Part shown: positions 35,694-44,853 of the stretch, one piece after another | Numbering within the stretch: the first letter of the stretch is position 1 | How the letters are laid out: each line of letters opens with the position of its first letter | NCBI GenBank assembly: GCA_965656785.1 | Contig: CBFHLY010000011.1 | Coordinates: 19,541-83,540, forward strand | Length of the DNA: 64,000 nucleotides | From: JALQTD01 sp965656785 | GTDB lineage: Bacteria; Bacteroidota; Bacteroidia; Flavobacteriales_D; Sanyastnellaceae | Direction of reading: 5' to 3' | Position numbers and translations under genes: made by a program | Notes under the pieces: model-generated | What the model saw: the letters and a program-made list of their open reading frames with translations, nothing else | What the model was told of the DNA's origin: nothing | Databases searched by the model: none

Positions 35694-36308
35694 ATGATTC
35701 TACAGAACCTCGAAGGCCGCCGGATCATCTTGGCGAGCAAAAGTCCGCGTCGGCTCGAACTCGTCCGCGGTTTGGGCATCCAACCGGAAGTGGTGGTTCG
35801 GGATGTCGACGAATCGTGGCCTGAAGCCCTAGCCGGACCGGACGTCGCGGCGCACGTCACGCGGAAAAAAGCCGAAGCATTCCTTCCCGAACTCGGGCCC
35901 GAGGACGTGGTCATCACGGGCGACACCGTGGTGCTCTTGCCGACCGAGACCGGCTACCGGGTCCTCGAAAAGCCCGCCGACCGGGCACACGCCATCGCCA
36001 TGCTGCTGGAATTGCAAGGCCGCACGCACGTGGTGGCCAGCGGCGTGGCCGTCACGACGCTCCGAGCGGGCATTGCGCTTGAAGTGGACACGTGCGAGGT
36101 GACGTTTTCGCCGTTCGGAGAGGCCACAGCAGCGCATTATGTGAACACCTGCGCGCCATTCGACAAGGCGGGCGCGTATGGCGTGCAGGACTTCATGGGG
36201 CTCGCGCATGCCGTTCGGCTGAACGGCTCGTTTTACACTGTGATGGGCCTTCCGACGCACGTGTTGTACCGGTTGTTGGCGGCTGTGGATGCGGATTTGG
36301 CCCGCTGA
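35694..36308 (+). CDS. Maf-like nucleotide pyrophosphatase
   Basis: A 204-residue protein of the Maf/HAM1 fold; members hydrolyse non-canonical or modified nucleoside triphosphates to monophosphates. Motifs: IILASKSPRRLELVRGLG near the start (substrate loop S-x-S-P-R-R), VITGDTVVLLPT (catalytic Asp), EKPADRAHAIAMLLELQGRTHVV, and CAPFDKAGAYGVQDFMG. The DTVV motif fits the dTTP/UTP-type group (YhdE-like). ATG 35694 is preferred over the longer frame because the conserved part starts here and a promoter element lies immediately upstream. Confidence 0.92.
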   Translation: MILQNLEGRRIILASKSPRRLELVRGLGIQPEVVVRDVDESWPEALAGPDVAAHVTRKKAEAFLPELGPEDVVITGDTVVLLPTETGYRVLEKPADRAHAIAMLLELQGRTHVVASGVAVTTLRAGIALEVDTCEVTFSPFGEATAAHYVNTCAPFDKAGAYGVQDFMGLAHAVRLNGSFYTVMGLPTHVLYRLLAAVDADLAR

Positions 36309-36366
36309 ATGACGCATTCTTCAGGCCAAACTTACCCACGTCACCTTTCAACCGCCGCTCCCGCTT

Positions 36367-36374
36367 CACTTTCG
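36367..36374 (+). promoter_or_regulatory. -7-like element 4 bp before the Usp-like gene
   Basis: CACTTTCG followed by TGGC and the GTG start at 36379. It differs from the guaA element TACTTTCG only in the first base, and supports the GTG start. Confidence 0.4.
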
Positions 36375-36378
36375 TGGC

Positions 36379-36756
36379 GTGAAACGCGTGCTCATCCTTA
36401 CCGACCTCTCCCCTGCCTCCCGCAAGGCCGTTGAATCCGCCACTTCCCTGCTCGGGCTGGATCCGCGCGAGTGTACGCTCGGAAGCATCCTGGACGTGGC
36501 GGCGGGCGAGTCGAGCCTGCTCATCCGCGTCGATCGGGTCATCCGCGAACAAGCGCGCAAGCTCTGCAAGTCCCTCGGGCTAGGCAGTACGTTCGTGGTC
36601 TCGTGGCCAGAAATGCAGCGCGCCATCCGGGGAGGGGAATACGAGCTCGTCGTCCTGACCCCGACCAGCGATGGCACGAACGGCCGCCGCACCACCATTC
36701 CAGCGCACTTCATCGAAGATTGGGGGGTGCCGGTGCAGATGCTCGTGGCGCCATAA
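36379..36756 (+). CDS. universal stress protein-like protein
   Basis: A 125-residue protein beginning VLILTDLSPASRKAVESAT, the pattern of the first strand and helix of UspA-type proteins, and ending EDWGVPVQMLVAP, matching the last strand. The ATP-binding G-x2-G-x9-G-S/T motif is not clear, so it is probably a non-nucleotide-binding or degenerate member. The start is GTG 36379. It is 16 bp upstream of ccoI, so it may be expressed with the cbb3 oxidase genes, as Usp proteins often are under oxygen or energy limitation. Confidence 0.62.
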   Translation: MKRVLILTDLSPASRKAVESATSLLGLDPRECTLGSILDVAAGESSLLIRVDRVIREQARKLCKSLGLGSTFVVSWPEMQRAIRGGEYELVVLTPTSDGTNGRRTTIPAHFIEDWGVPVQMLVAP

Positions 36757-36760
36757 GCCC

Positions 36761-36768
36761 GAACTTTG
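36761..36768 (+). promoter_or_regulatory. -7-like element 4 bp before ccoI
   Basis: GAACTTTG, one base from TAnnTTTG, followed by CCCC and ATG 36773. Confidence 0.4.
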
Positions 36769-36772
36769 CCCC

Positions 36773-39181
36773 ATGTCCACTCCTTGCCATTATTGCGGAA
36801 AGCCCGCCGTTCAACCGGTTGAAAAAGGCGGCCGCGTGTACTGCTGCCGCGGGTGCTTGCGCCTCGAAGAATTGGAATCGGAGGAATGTGCCGTACCGGA
36901 TTGGGATGCCGCATCGGCTGCCGCTGCGAGCGAATCGGTGCGGTGGGCGCATTTGAAACAGGCGGAATACCGGGACCGGCTCGTGCGCAAAGGCAGCGAT
37001 GGGCGTGCGGTCACCACGCTCTTCATTCCGGACATGGTTTGCGCTTCGTGCGTGGCGTTTTTGGAAAAACTGCCTGCGAAAAATCCCGCCATTCATCGGG
37101 CGGAGGTGAACTACCCGCGGAAAGAACTCCGCGTCGCCTTCGAAGAGTCGGAGCTTTCCTTGGATGCCCTTGCGGCCCTGCTCGATCGGCTGGGATACCC
37201 GCCGGAATTGCGCAATGCTTCCGAGGCGGATGAACCGAAAAAGGACCGAAAGCACATCGCTCGGCTCGCCGTGGCGGGGTTTGCATTCGGGAACATCATG
37301 CTGCTTTCGTTTGCCGACCACCTGGGGGGCGAGGAGTTCGACTTGAGTGGCTTCCAAGGGGCGTTCGGTTGGTTCAATTTTGCGCTTTCGCTGCCGGTGT
37401 TGCTCTACAGCGCTCGGGGCTACTTCGAAAGCGCCTTGAAAGCGCTGCGGGCGGGTGGACTGAACATGGACGTTCCCATCGCCTTGGGCATGGTGGTGAT
37501 CTTCGTGCGGTCGGTGGGCGAACTGTTGCTGGGCACCGGCATGGGGTACTTCGATTCGCTGGCTGGGTTGGCGTTTTTCCTGCTCATTGGAAAGTGGTAC
37601 CAGCATTCGACGCATTCGCGGCTTTCGCACGAGCGGGATTACCAGAGTTGGTTCCCCATCAGCGTGTTGCGCGTGACGGAAGGGGCGGCTGAGCCGACGC
37701 CGATTTCGACGCTGCAGGCAGGGGATCAGATCCGCATTCACCATGGGGAAATCGTGCCTGCCGATGGGGTGTTGCTGGAGGGCGCAGGCCAAATCGACCG
37801 CAGCTTCATCACCGGCGAATCCCACCCCGTGGCCGTCCGACCGGGCGAACCCATCGAGGCGGGCGGCCGCCAGCTCGGAGGCGCCATCGACCTCCGCGTC
37901 ATTCGCCCCGTTCAACAATCCGCCCTGACCCGCCTTTGGAATTCCGACGCCTTCCAAAAGGACCGCAAGGGCAGCATCCAAGACCCGGTGGACCGCATCT
38001 CGAAGCACTTCACCATCGCCGTCCTCGCCGTCGCCACGGCCACCCTGCTCTTCTGGATCGGGAAGGACGCGTCCATCGCATGGAACGCCTTCACCGCAAC
38101 GCTCATCGTGGCCTGCCCTTGCGCGCTCGCCCTTTCCCTGCCCTTCACCTACGGCTCCACCTTGCGCTGGCTTGGGCGGGCGGGGGCGTACCTGAAGAAC
38201 GCACTCGTGGTGGAGCGGATGGCGCGGGTGCGGGATTTGGTCTTCGATAAAACGGGCACCCTGACCGCCGCTTCCGCCTTCGAAACCCACTTCCAACCCG
38301 TGGCCGCAACGCCGAGCGCCGAAGACCGCGGTCGGGTGGCGGCCGCGGCAGCTTCGAGCGCCCACCCGCTCAGCCGGGCCATCGTTCGGCTCTGGGCCGA
38401 AGACCGTCCCCGCGTGGAGGTCTTCGATGAAGAACCCGGCTCGGGCGTGGCCGCGCGCGTCACTGGGGCGACCGTCCTCATCGGCACCCGGACCTGGGCC
38501 AACGCCTCCTACGCCGACGCAGCCGCACTCGACGCCGCATTTCCCACCGCCGATTCCGGCCTCCGCACCACCTACAGCTACGTCGCCTTGGACGGTCGGC
38601 TCCTCGGCCGATTCGCCTTCACGAAGCCGGTGCGCGAAGGCATCGAACAAGAACTCCAAGCCCTCGCCCGCTCGCACCGCCTCCACCTCATCAGCGGCGA
38701 TTCCGACGCCGAACGACCTGCCTTCGCTGCTTGGTTCGCTCCCGACCGGATGCGCTTCAACATGAAACCCGAGGACAAAATGGCCTACATCCGGGACCTT
38801 CAAACCGCCCATCCCGGCGAACTCACCGCCATGATCGGCGACGGCCTCAACGACGCGGGCGCCCTCAAAGAAGCCGACCTCGGCGTCGCAGTCGTCGACG
38901 ACCTCTACGCCTTCTCCCCTGCCTCCGACCTCATCCTCGACGCCAAGGCGCTGAAGCATTGGGGCGCGATGCTCCAATTCACGCGCCAAGCCCAACGAAC
39001 CGTTTACCTGCTCTTCGCCATTTCGTTTGCCTACAACCTGGTCGGGCTCTACTTCGCCGTGCAAGGATTGCTCACCCCGGTGGTAGCGGCAATCTTGATG
39101 CCGGTCAGTTCCTTCTCCGTGGTGACGGTGGCGCTGGGGCGCACGCGGTGGGCGTGGGCGCGCACGGGCATCCGCTGGTAA
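36773..39181 (+). CDS. ccoI: CcoI-type copper-transporting P-type ATPase
   Basis: An 802-residue P1B-type ATPase that supplies copper for cbb3 oxidase assembly. An N-terminal zinc-ribbon-like segment (CHYCGKPAV ... YCCRGC) precedes a heavy-metal-associated domain with MVCASCVAFLEKL (C-x2-C). Membrane helices surround the CPC motif (A447-C448-P449-C450); the phosphorylation site is D492 in DKTGTLT; AEPTP..., HP motif in AASSAHPLSRAIV and GDGLNDAGALKEADLG are also present. The N-terminal cysteine ribbon and position before ccoS-ccoN identify CcoI. ATG 36773 is used; the frame upstream overlaps the Usp-like gene. Confidence 0.94.
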   Translation: MSTPCHYCGKPAVQPVEKGGRVYCCRGCLRLEELESEECAVPDWDAASAAAASESVRWAHLKQAEYRDRLVRKGSDGRAVTTLFIPDMVCASCVAFLEKLPAKNPAIHRAEVNYPRKELRVAFEESELSLDALAALLDRLGYPPELRNASEADEPKKDRKHIARLAVAGFAFGNIMLLSFADHLGGEEFDLSGFQGAFGWFNFALSLPVLLYSARGYFESALKALRAGGLNMDVPIALGMVVIFVRSVGELLLGTGMGYFDSLAGLAFFLLIGKWYQHSTHSRLSHERDYQSWFPISVLRVTEGAAEPTPISTLQAGDQIRIHHGEIVPADGVLLEGAGQIDRSFITGESHPVAVRPGEPIEAGGRQLGGAIDLRVIRPVQQSALTRLWNSDAFQKDRKGSIQDPVDRISKHFTIAVLAVATATLLFWIGKDASIAWNAFTATLIVACPCALALSLPFTYGSTLRWLGRAGAYLKNALVVERMARVRDLVFDKTGTLTAASAFETHFQPVAATPSAEDRGRVAAAAASSAHPLSRAIVRLWAEDRPRVEVFDEEPGSGVAARVTGATVLIGTRTWANASYADAAALDAAFPTADSGLRTTYSYVALDGRLLGRFAFTKPVREGIEQELQALARSHRLHLISGDSDAERPAFAAWFAPDRMRFNMKPEDKMAYIRDLQTAHPGELTAMIGDGLNDAGALKEADLGVAVVDDLYAFSPASDLILDAKALKHWGAMLQFTRQAQRTVYLLFAISFAYNLVGLYFAVQGLLTPVVAAILMPVSSFSVVTVALGRTRWAWARTGIRW

Positions 39182-39295
39182 CGGCGTTCCTCGCCGCCCC
39201 CCTTACCGAACCTGACATGAATCAGTTGCGACCCTGATGGTCCTCACGCTGGGGGCGAAACGGGGCCGGTAGTTTCGCGCTGAGAACACTGAACC

Positions 39296-39469
39296 ATGTC
39301 GGTAATTCCTGTTTTGATCGTAATCGGGTTGGTGGTTGCTGGAGGCTTTCTGGCGGCTTTTCTGTGGGCATTGAACACGGGCCAATTCGACGATGCCACC
39401 ACGCCTGCGTGGCGCATCCTCAACGACGAACCACCGGCCCCGGACGAATCGAAACCAGCAAAGAACTGA
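39296..39469 (+). CDS. ccoS: cbb3 oxidase assembly protein CcoS
   Basis: A 57-residue single-helix membrane protein: MSVIPVLIVIGLVVAGGFLAAFLWAL then NTGQFDDATTPAWRIL, where G-Q-[FY]-D-D is the CcoS signature. It assists cofactor insertion into cbb3 oxidase. It is between ccoI and ccoNO, as expected. TAGTTTCG at 39270-39277 is a possible -7 element with an 18-nt leader. It was found by translation by eye. Confidence 0.92.
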   Translation: MSVIPVLIVIGLVVAGGFLAAFLWALNTGQFDDATTPAWRILNDEPPAPDESKPAKN

Positions 39470-39479
39470 TCCGCCAATT

Positions 39480-41618
39480 ATGAGCCAGGAACGATTTCAA
39501 TACGACAACGCGATTGTCAAGCTCTTCATCCGCGCCACCGTCATTTGGGGCATCACCGGCATGTTGGTGGGCCTCACGGCCGCTAGCCAACTCGTGTGGC
39601 CGGAGTTGAACGCAAACCTCGCGTGGCTGACCTTCGGACGGATCCGTCCATTGCACACGAACGCCGTCATCTTCGCCTTCGTCGGCAACGGCATCTTCGC
39701 CGGTGTCTACTACTCGTTGCAGCGTCTGCTGAAAACCCGCATGTGGTCCGATGCGCTGAGCCGCATCAACTTTTGGGGGTGGCAGCTCATCATTTTATCG
39801 GCGGTGGTTACGCTGCCGATGGGCTATACGAGTTCGAAGGAGTACGCGGAATTGGAATGGCCGATTGACATTGCCATTGCGCTGATTTGGGTGGTTTGGG
39901 GCGTGAACATGATGGCCACCATCTTGAATCGGCGGGAGCGACACCTTTATGTGGCGGTCTGGTTCTACATCGCCACGTTCGTGACGGTCGCCGTGCTGCA
40001 CATTTTCAACTCCTTCGAGCTGCCCGTGAGTTTCATGAAGAGCTATTCGTGGTACGCCGGCGTCCAGGACGCGTTGGTGCAGTGGTGGTATGGGCACAAC
40101 GCGGTGGCGTTCTTTTTGACCACGCCCTACCTCGGGCTCATGTACTACTTCATTCCGAAGGCCTCGGGCCGACCGGTGTATTCGTATCGGCTATCCATCA
40201 TTCACTTTTGGGCGCTGATCTTCATCTACATCTGGGCGGGCCCGCACCACTTGTTGCACACGTCTTTGCCGGATTGGGCCCAAAGCTTGGGCACGGTGTT
40301 CTCCATCATGCTCATTGCGCCGTCTTGGGGCGGGATGCTCAATGGCCTGTTGACCCTGCGGGGAGCGTGGGACAAAGTGCGCGAGGACCCGATCCTGAAG
40401 TTCATGGTGGTGGCGATTTCGGCCTATGGCATGTCCACGTTCGAAGGCCCGATGCTTTCGCTCAAGAGCGTGAACGCGATCAGCCACTTCACGGACTGGA
40501 CCATCGCGCACGTGCACATCGGCGGACTCGGCTGGAACGGCATGTTGACCTTCGGCATGCTGTACTGGCTGGTGCCGAAGATGCACGGCACGACGTTGTA
40601 CAGCAAGAAGGCGGCGAACTTCCACTTTTGGATCAGCACGCTCGGCATCCTGTTTTACGCGCTGCCGCTTTACTGGGCGGGCTTCACGCAGTACTTCATG
40701 TGGCAGGAATTCCGTCCGGAGGGCATGCTGAAGTACCCGAATTTCCTGGATACGGTGCTGCAGTTGTTGCCGATGTACACCATGCGGGTGGTCGGCGGAA
40801 CGCTGTACTTGACGGGGGCGATTGTGATGGCTTGGAATTTGGCCAAAACCAGCCGCAAAGGTTCCTTCATCGCCAACGAAGATGCGGAAGCGCCGGCCCT
40901 CGAAACGGTGCGCGGCCGCTTGCCCGGCGAGTCGATTCACCGCTGGATCGAGCGCAAGCCGATGCCGCTGCTCGTGATGAGCCTCGTGGTGATTTTGATC
41001 GGGGGCTTGGTGGAGATTTTGCCCACGATCCTCGTCAAAAGCAACATCCCGACGATTGCGAGCGTGAAGCCATACACGCCGCTGGAACTTGAAGGACGTG
41101 ACCTGTACATCCGCGAGGGCTGCAACAACTGCCACAGCCAAATGGTGCGGCCGTTCCGACACGAAACCGAGCGGTACGGGGAATACTCGAAGGCGGGGGA
41201 ATTCGTCTACGACCACCCGTTCCTGTGGGGTTCGAAGCGGACTGGGCCGGACTTGCACCGCGAGGGCGGCCGGATGCCCGACTCGTGGCACTACCACCAC
41301 ATGTACGACCCGCGGAGCATGTCGCCGGGATCCATCATGCCGCGTTATCCGTGGCTGCTGACCGACGACCTCGACGCCTCGAACCTCAGCGCGAAGATCG
41401 AAGCGATGCAAACGCTGGGCGTTCCGTATCCGGAAGGCTATGCAGATGGGCAGGCCCAGGCGGATTTGGAAGCCCAAGCCAACGCCATCGCCGCGAACCT
41501 CCTCGACGCCGACATCGAATGCGCGCCGCAGAAAGAAATCATCGCCCTCATCGCTTACCTCCAGCGCCTCGGAACCGACATCAACACCCCGGTCGCTGAA
41601 AACACCGTTGCACCATGA
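39480..41618 (+). CDS. ccoN: cbb3-type cytochrome c oxidase, fused subunits I (CcoN) and II (CcoO)
   Basis: A 712-residue fusion. Residues ~1-480 are the haem-copper catalytic subunit with about 12 membrane helices; conserved histidines include WWYGHNAVAFFLT, GPHHLLHTSLPDW and IAHVHIGGLGWNG. Residues ~525-712 are the mono-haem cytochrome CcoO with haem site C548-N-N-C551-H552 in REGCNNCHSQMVRPF, followed by GPDLHREGGRMPDSWH and the axial Met in SPGSIMPRYPWL. The enzyme reduces oxygen to water with high affinity and pumps protons. The CcoNO fusion is typical of Bacteroidota. ATG 39480 (MSQERFQYDN) is used; its stop overlaps ccoQP by ATGA. Confidence 0.96.
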   Translation: MSQERFQYDNAIVKLFIRATVIWGITGMLVGLTAASQLVWPELNANLAWLTFGRIRPLHTNAVIFAFVGNGIFAGVYYSLQRLLKTRMWSDALSRINFWGWQLIILSAVVTLPMGYTSSKEYAELEWPIDIAIALIWVVWGVNMMATILNRRERHLYVAVWFYIATFVTVAVLHIFNSFELPVSFMKSYSWYAGVQDALVQWWYGHNAVAFFLTTPYLGLMYYFIPKASGRPVYSYRLSIIHFWALIFIYIWAGPHHLLHTSLPDWAQSLGTVFSIMLIAPSWGGMLNGLLTLRGAWDKVREDPILKFMVVAISAYGMSTFEGPMLSLKSVNAISHFTDWTIAHVHIGGLGWNGMLTFGMLYWLVPKMHGTTLYSKKAANFHFWISTLGILFYALPLYWAGFTQYFMWQEFRPEGMLKYPNFLDTVLQLLPMYTMRVVGGTLYLTGAIVMAWNLAKTSRKGSFIANEDAEAPALETVRGRLPGESIHRWIERKPMPLLVMSLVVILIGGLVEILPTILVKSNIPTIASVKPYTPLELEGRDLYIREGCNNCHSQMVRPFRHETERYGEYSKAGEFVYDHPFLWGSKRTGPDLHREGGRMPDSWHYHHMYDPRSMSPGSIMPRYPWLLTDDLDASNLSAKIEAMQTLGVPYPEGYADGQAQADLEAQANAIAANLLDADIECAPQKEIIALIAYLQRLGTDINTPVAENTVAP

Positions 41619-42856
41619 TGCGCTTCATCAAACACCACATGTCGAGCATGGACGGGATTGAGATTTGGCCCCTCATTTCGTTGCTCATTTTCTTCAGCTT
41701 CTTCGTGCTCTTGTTCGTTTACGTGATGCGGATGCGGAAGGGCTACATCGATGAAGTGTCGTCGCAGCCGTTGAACGACAGCAAGGGCACGAAGACCACG
41801 TTGCTGGTGGTGTTGCTGGGCAGCGCGCCGAACTTGTTTGCGCAAGAAGCGGCGCCGTTCGGCACGCATTACGGGCTGTCGGACGATGTGTGGATCGTGA
41901 TGCTGGGGAGCACGGCGCTCCTGCTCACCGCGATGATCATCGGAGCGATGGGCATCTTCAAGAACCTCGTGGAGCACTTGGCCGAAGTGAAGGCGAAGCA
42001 GCAGGCGGCCATCTTCGCTTCGATGTTCGTGCTGACGGATTCGGCTTTTTGGGGGCTGGTGACCGCGAACCTGTTCCTGATGGGGTACTTGCTGCTGGTG
42101 ATGCGTAACATCCGGTTGGTTTCGAAGGAGTTGAAGCCCCAAATCGAACCCGCGCCGCAAGCAGCAGCCGTCGCGGAAGAAGCCCGGGTGAAGCAGCCGT
42201 CGATTTGGGCGGTGATTTGGCAAAAGCTCAACGCGCACGAATCGTTGGAAAAGGAGCCGGATTTGCTGCTTGACCACGCCTACGATGGCATCCAGGAACT
42301 CGACAACCGGCTGCCGCCGTGGTGGCTGTACGGGTTTTACGTTTCCATCGTGGCGGGGGTGATTTACCTGTTCAATTACCACATTTTCGGCTACGCGCCC
42401 TTGATGGATGAGGCGTACGAGATCGAGATGGCGGAAGCGGCGGCGGAGACGGAGGCGTATTTGGCCAGCCTCGCCCTCAACGTGGACGAGCGCACGGTGG
42501 AATACGTGCTGGAGGAGTCGCGCCTCAACCAAGGCGCCGGGCTATTCGCCAAGCACTGCAAGGCCTGTCACGCGGCCGATGGCGGCGGGGGCGTGGGCCC
42601 GAATTTGACCGACAACTACTGGCTGCATGGAGGCCAAATCAACGACCTCTTCACGACCATCAAGTACGGCGTCCCGGCGAAGGGCATGAAGTCCTGGAAA
42701 GCGGACCTAACGCCGACCGAGATCCAAAACGTGTCCACCTACATCCTGAGCCTGAACGGAACCACTCCGCTCGCGCCGAAGGATCCGCAAGGCGACCTCG
42801 AAGAACCTGCCCAGCCGAAAGGCGCCGAAGCCGACGAGGCCACGGCTTCCCTCTGA
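41615..42856 (+). CDS. ccoP: fused CcoQ-CcoP, cbb3 oxidase cytochrome c subunit
   Basis: A 413-residue protein. The first ~60 residues are CcoQ-like (FIKHHMSSMDGIEIWPLI, one helix, then RMRKGYIDEVSSQPL). A second hydrophobic stretch (TTLLVVLLGSAPNLFAQE) links to a CcoP region with helices near 90-170 and the FixP N-terminal domain (ELDNRLPPWWLYGFYVSIVAG). One cytochrome c domain follows (about 300-390) with haem motif C315-K-A-C318-H319 and MKSWKADLTPTEIQNVSTYI. Elsewhere ccoQ and ccoP are separate genes; here a single frame covers both. Only one haem-binding motif is present, whereas proteobacterial CcoP has two. Confidence 0.88.
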   Translation: MMRFIKHHMSSMDGIEIWPLISLLIFFSFFVLLFVYVMRMRKGYIDEVSSQPLNDSKGTKTTLLVVLLGSAPNLFAQEAAPFGTHYGLSDDVWIVMLGSTALLLTAMIIGAMGIFKNLVEHLAEVKAKQQAAIFASMFVLTDSAFWGLVTANLFLMGYLLLVMRNIRLVSKELKPQIEPAPQAAAVAEEARVKQPSIWAVIWQKLNAHESLEKEPDLLLDHAYDGIQELDNRLPPWWLYGFYVSIVAGVIYLFNYHIFGYAPLMDEAYEIEMAEAAAETEAYLASLALNVDERTVEYVLEESRLNQGAGLFAKHCKACHAADGGGGVGPNLTDNYWLHGGQINDLFTTIKYGVPAKGMKSWKADLTPTEIQNVSTYILSLNGTTPLAPKDPQGDLEEPAQPKGAEADEATASL

Positions 42857-42859
42857 GCG

Positions 42860-44266
42860 ATGGCGAACAACTACCGAGATCGCATTGCGACCGTGGACGA
42901 AGCCGGTGGCCGGGTGTGGGTCTACCCGAAGTTCATCAACGGGGTCTTCCTGAAGCGGCGGCAGGTGGTGAGCTACCTGCTCATCGCGTTCCTCTTCGCG
43001 GGGCCGTGGATCCGCATCGGCAGCGAGCCGCTCCTGCAGCTCGACGTCATTCACCGGAAATTCGTCATCCTCGGGCAAGTCTTCTGGCCGCAAGACAGTT
43101 TCCTCTTCGCCTTGTCAATGGTGACGGCGGTGGTGCTCATCATCGTGTTCACGGTGGTCTTCGGGCGGTTGTTCTGCGGCTGGGTGTGTCCCCAAACCGT
43201 GTTCCTCGAATTCATCTTCCGCCCCATCGAGCGGCTGATTGAGGGCGACCGCAACGCACGGATTCGGTTGGACAAGGGGCCTTGGAATGCGGAGAAAATC
43301 CGGAAAAAAGCGCTGAAGTGGGGCATTTACTTCGGCATTAGCTTCGCCATCGGCAACACGTTCCTCGCTTACATCATCGGGCGCGACGAACTCATCCGCA
43401 TCCAAACCGACCCGCCCGCCGAACACATCGGCGGGTTGTTGGCGCTATTGGGCTTCACGGCGGTGTTCTTCTTCGTGTTTGCGCGGTTGCGGGAGCAGGT
43501 CTGCACGACGATTTGTCCTTATGGCCGGTTGCAGGGCGTGCTCGTGGACCGCGATACGGTGAACGTGACGTACGATTACGTGCGCGGCGAACCACGGGGG
43601 CACCGGAAACGCAACGCCTCGGGGGAGGAACTGGCGAAGCAGGGCGACTGCGTGGATTGCGGGCTGTGCGTGCAGGTCTGCCCCACCGGCATAGACATCC
43701 GCAACGGGGTGCAACTCGAGTGCGTGCATTGCACGGCGTGCATCGACGCCTGCGACAGCATCATGGAGCAACTGGCGATGCCCGGAGGCCTCATCCGCTA
43801 CGCGAGCGAGAACTCCATCGCCGAGAAGAAGCCGTTCGCGTTGACGGGACGGGCGAAGGCGTACATCGGGGTGCTGTTCGCGTTGTCCCTGGTGCTGTTT
43901 GGCCTCATCTTCTTCCGATCGAGCATCGAAATGAACGTCTACCGCACCTCCGGCACGCTGTATGAAGTGGACGACCAAGGGGTCATCAGCAACCTCTACC
44001 GGTTCACGCTGCTGAACAAATCGCACGACACGCTGCACGTCCAACTCGCTCCGGACGACGCGCGGTTCAGCCTGGAATTGGTAGGCGAGGCGGACCTGGT
44101 GGTGCCGGCGGCGGAAATGGTGGAAGGCGTCTTTTTCCTGCGCACGCCATTGGATGGACTGTCCGAGGATCGGGCCAAATTCCGCATCGTGCTCCGCGAC
44201 GACGACCGCGTCATCGCCTCCACGAAAACCGAATTCCCGGGGCCCATCCCCGGCATGAAGCACTGA
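42860..44266 (+). CDS. ccoG: CcoG (FixG-like) cytochrome c oxidase accessory ferredoxin
   Basis: A 468-residue membrane protein, about five helices, with iron-sulfur motifs: FCGWVCPQTVFLEFIF, CTTICPYGRLQ, CVDCGLCVQVCPTGIDIRNG and CVHCTACIDACDSIMEQL (two [4Fe-4S] sites). CcoG reduces copper for insertion into cbb3 oxidase. The C-terminal ~110 residues form an immunoglobulin-like periplasmic domain (FRSSIEMNVYRTSG onward). It starts 3 bp after ccoQP and stops 2 bp before ccoH, so it belongs to the same operon. Confidence 0.95.
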   Translation: MANNYRDRIATVDEAGGRVWVYPKFINGVFLKRRQVVSYLLIAFLFAGPWIRIGSEPLLQLDVIHRKFVILGQVFWPQDSFLFALSMVTAVVLIIVFTVVFGRLFCGWVCPQTVFLEFIFRPIERLIEGDRNARIRLDKGPWNAEKIRKKALKWGIYFGISFAIGNTFLAYIIGRDELIRIQTDPPAEHIGGLLALLGFTAVFFFVFARLREQVCTTICPYGRLQGVLVDRDTVNVTYDYVRGEPRGHRKRNASGEELAKQGDCVDCGLCVQVCPTGIDIRNGVQLECVHCTACIDACDSIMEQLAMPGGLIRYASENSIAEKKPFALTGRAKAYIGVLFALSLVLFGLIFFRSSIEMNVYRTSGTLYEVDDQGVISNLYRFTLLNKSHDTLHVQLAPDDARFSLELVGEADLVVPAAEMVEGVFFLRTPLDGLSEDRAKFRIVLRDDDRVIASTKTEFPGPIPGMKH

Positions 44267-44268
44267 AC

Positions 44269-44730
44269 ATGAAAGGACGATTCAACTGGGGACACGGGAT
44301 TGCGCTCGCGCTGACCGCATACGTCGGACTGATGATCTACATGGGCAAATGCGCGATGTCGATCGAGACGGATTTGGTCCGCGAAGATTACTACCAAGCG
44401 GAGCTCGCGCACGGCGATCGCATGGAGGCCGAAGCCCTCGGGCAGGCCTTCGGCACGCCGCGGGTATCCTTCGAAGCGGGCAAACTCATCGTCAGCGGAC
44501 GGGCGGACGACCTCGATGCGCAACTTGCAGGAGGGGCGGAGCTCTACGTTCCGACGAATTCCCGTCAGGACAGGGAATGGGAATGGGCAGAGCTTCCAGG
44601 TGAACGCGTAAGCCCAGAACGTTATGAAGTGGAATTTGACGCACCGAACGGATTGGCTTACCTCACGTTCAAATGGTTAACAGGGCGTGGACCTGCTGAA
44701 AAGCGCATTCCCGTTCACTTTCCGGCTTGA
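44269..44730 (+). CDS. ccoH: CcoH/FixH family cbb3 assembly protein
   Basis: A 153-residue protein with one N-terminal membrane helix (GHGIALALTAYVGLMIYM) and the FixH signature DLVREDYYQAELAHGDRMEAE; the rest is a beta-rich periplasmic domain. It is thought to work with CcoI and CcoG in oxidase maturation. It is the last gene of the cbb3 operon; the 123-bp AT-richer gap that follows precedes the rhodopsin gene. Confidence 0.9.
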   Translation: MKGRFNWGHGIALALTAYVGLMIYMGKCAMSIETDLVREDYYQAELAHGDRMEAEALGQAFGTPRVSFEAGKLIVSGRADDLDAQLAGGAELYVPTNSRQDREWEWAELPGERVSPERYEVEFDAPNGLAYLTFKWLTGRGPAEKRIPVHFPA

Positions 44731-44815
44731 CCCGAGGGTTCCCAAATTACACGGTTGTTGATAAGTCTTTTCTTTCTGATTTTGAACTTATTGTGATTTG
44801 GCGTGTTTTGCTCTC

Positions 44816-44830
44816 GTGTAAATGTTACAC
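44816..44830. promoter_or_regulatory. perfect palindrome upstream of the rhodopsin gene, candidate operator
   Basis: GTGTAA-ATG-TTACAC, two perfect 6-bp half-sites with a 3-bp spacer, 23 bp before the rhodopsin ATG. It is the only such element in the 44731-44853 gap, which is markedly richer in A/T than its surroundings. A regulator-binding site (for example for a light- or starvation-responsive factor) is plausible; the factor is unknown. No convincing TAnnTTTG element was seen. Confidence 0.45.
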
Positions 44831-44853
44831 AAGTCACCAAAACACATTAAATC

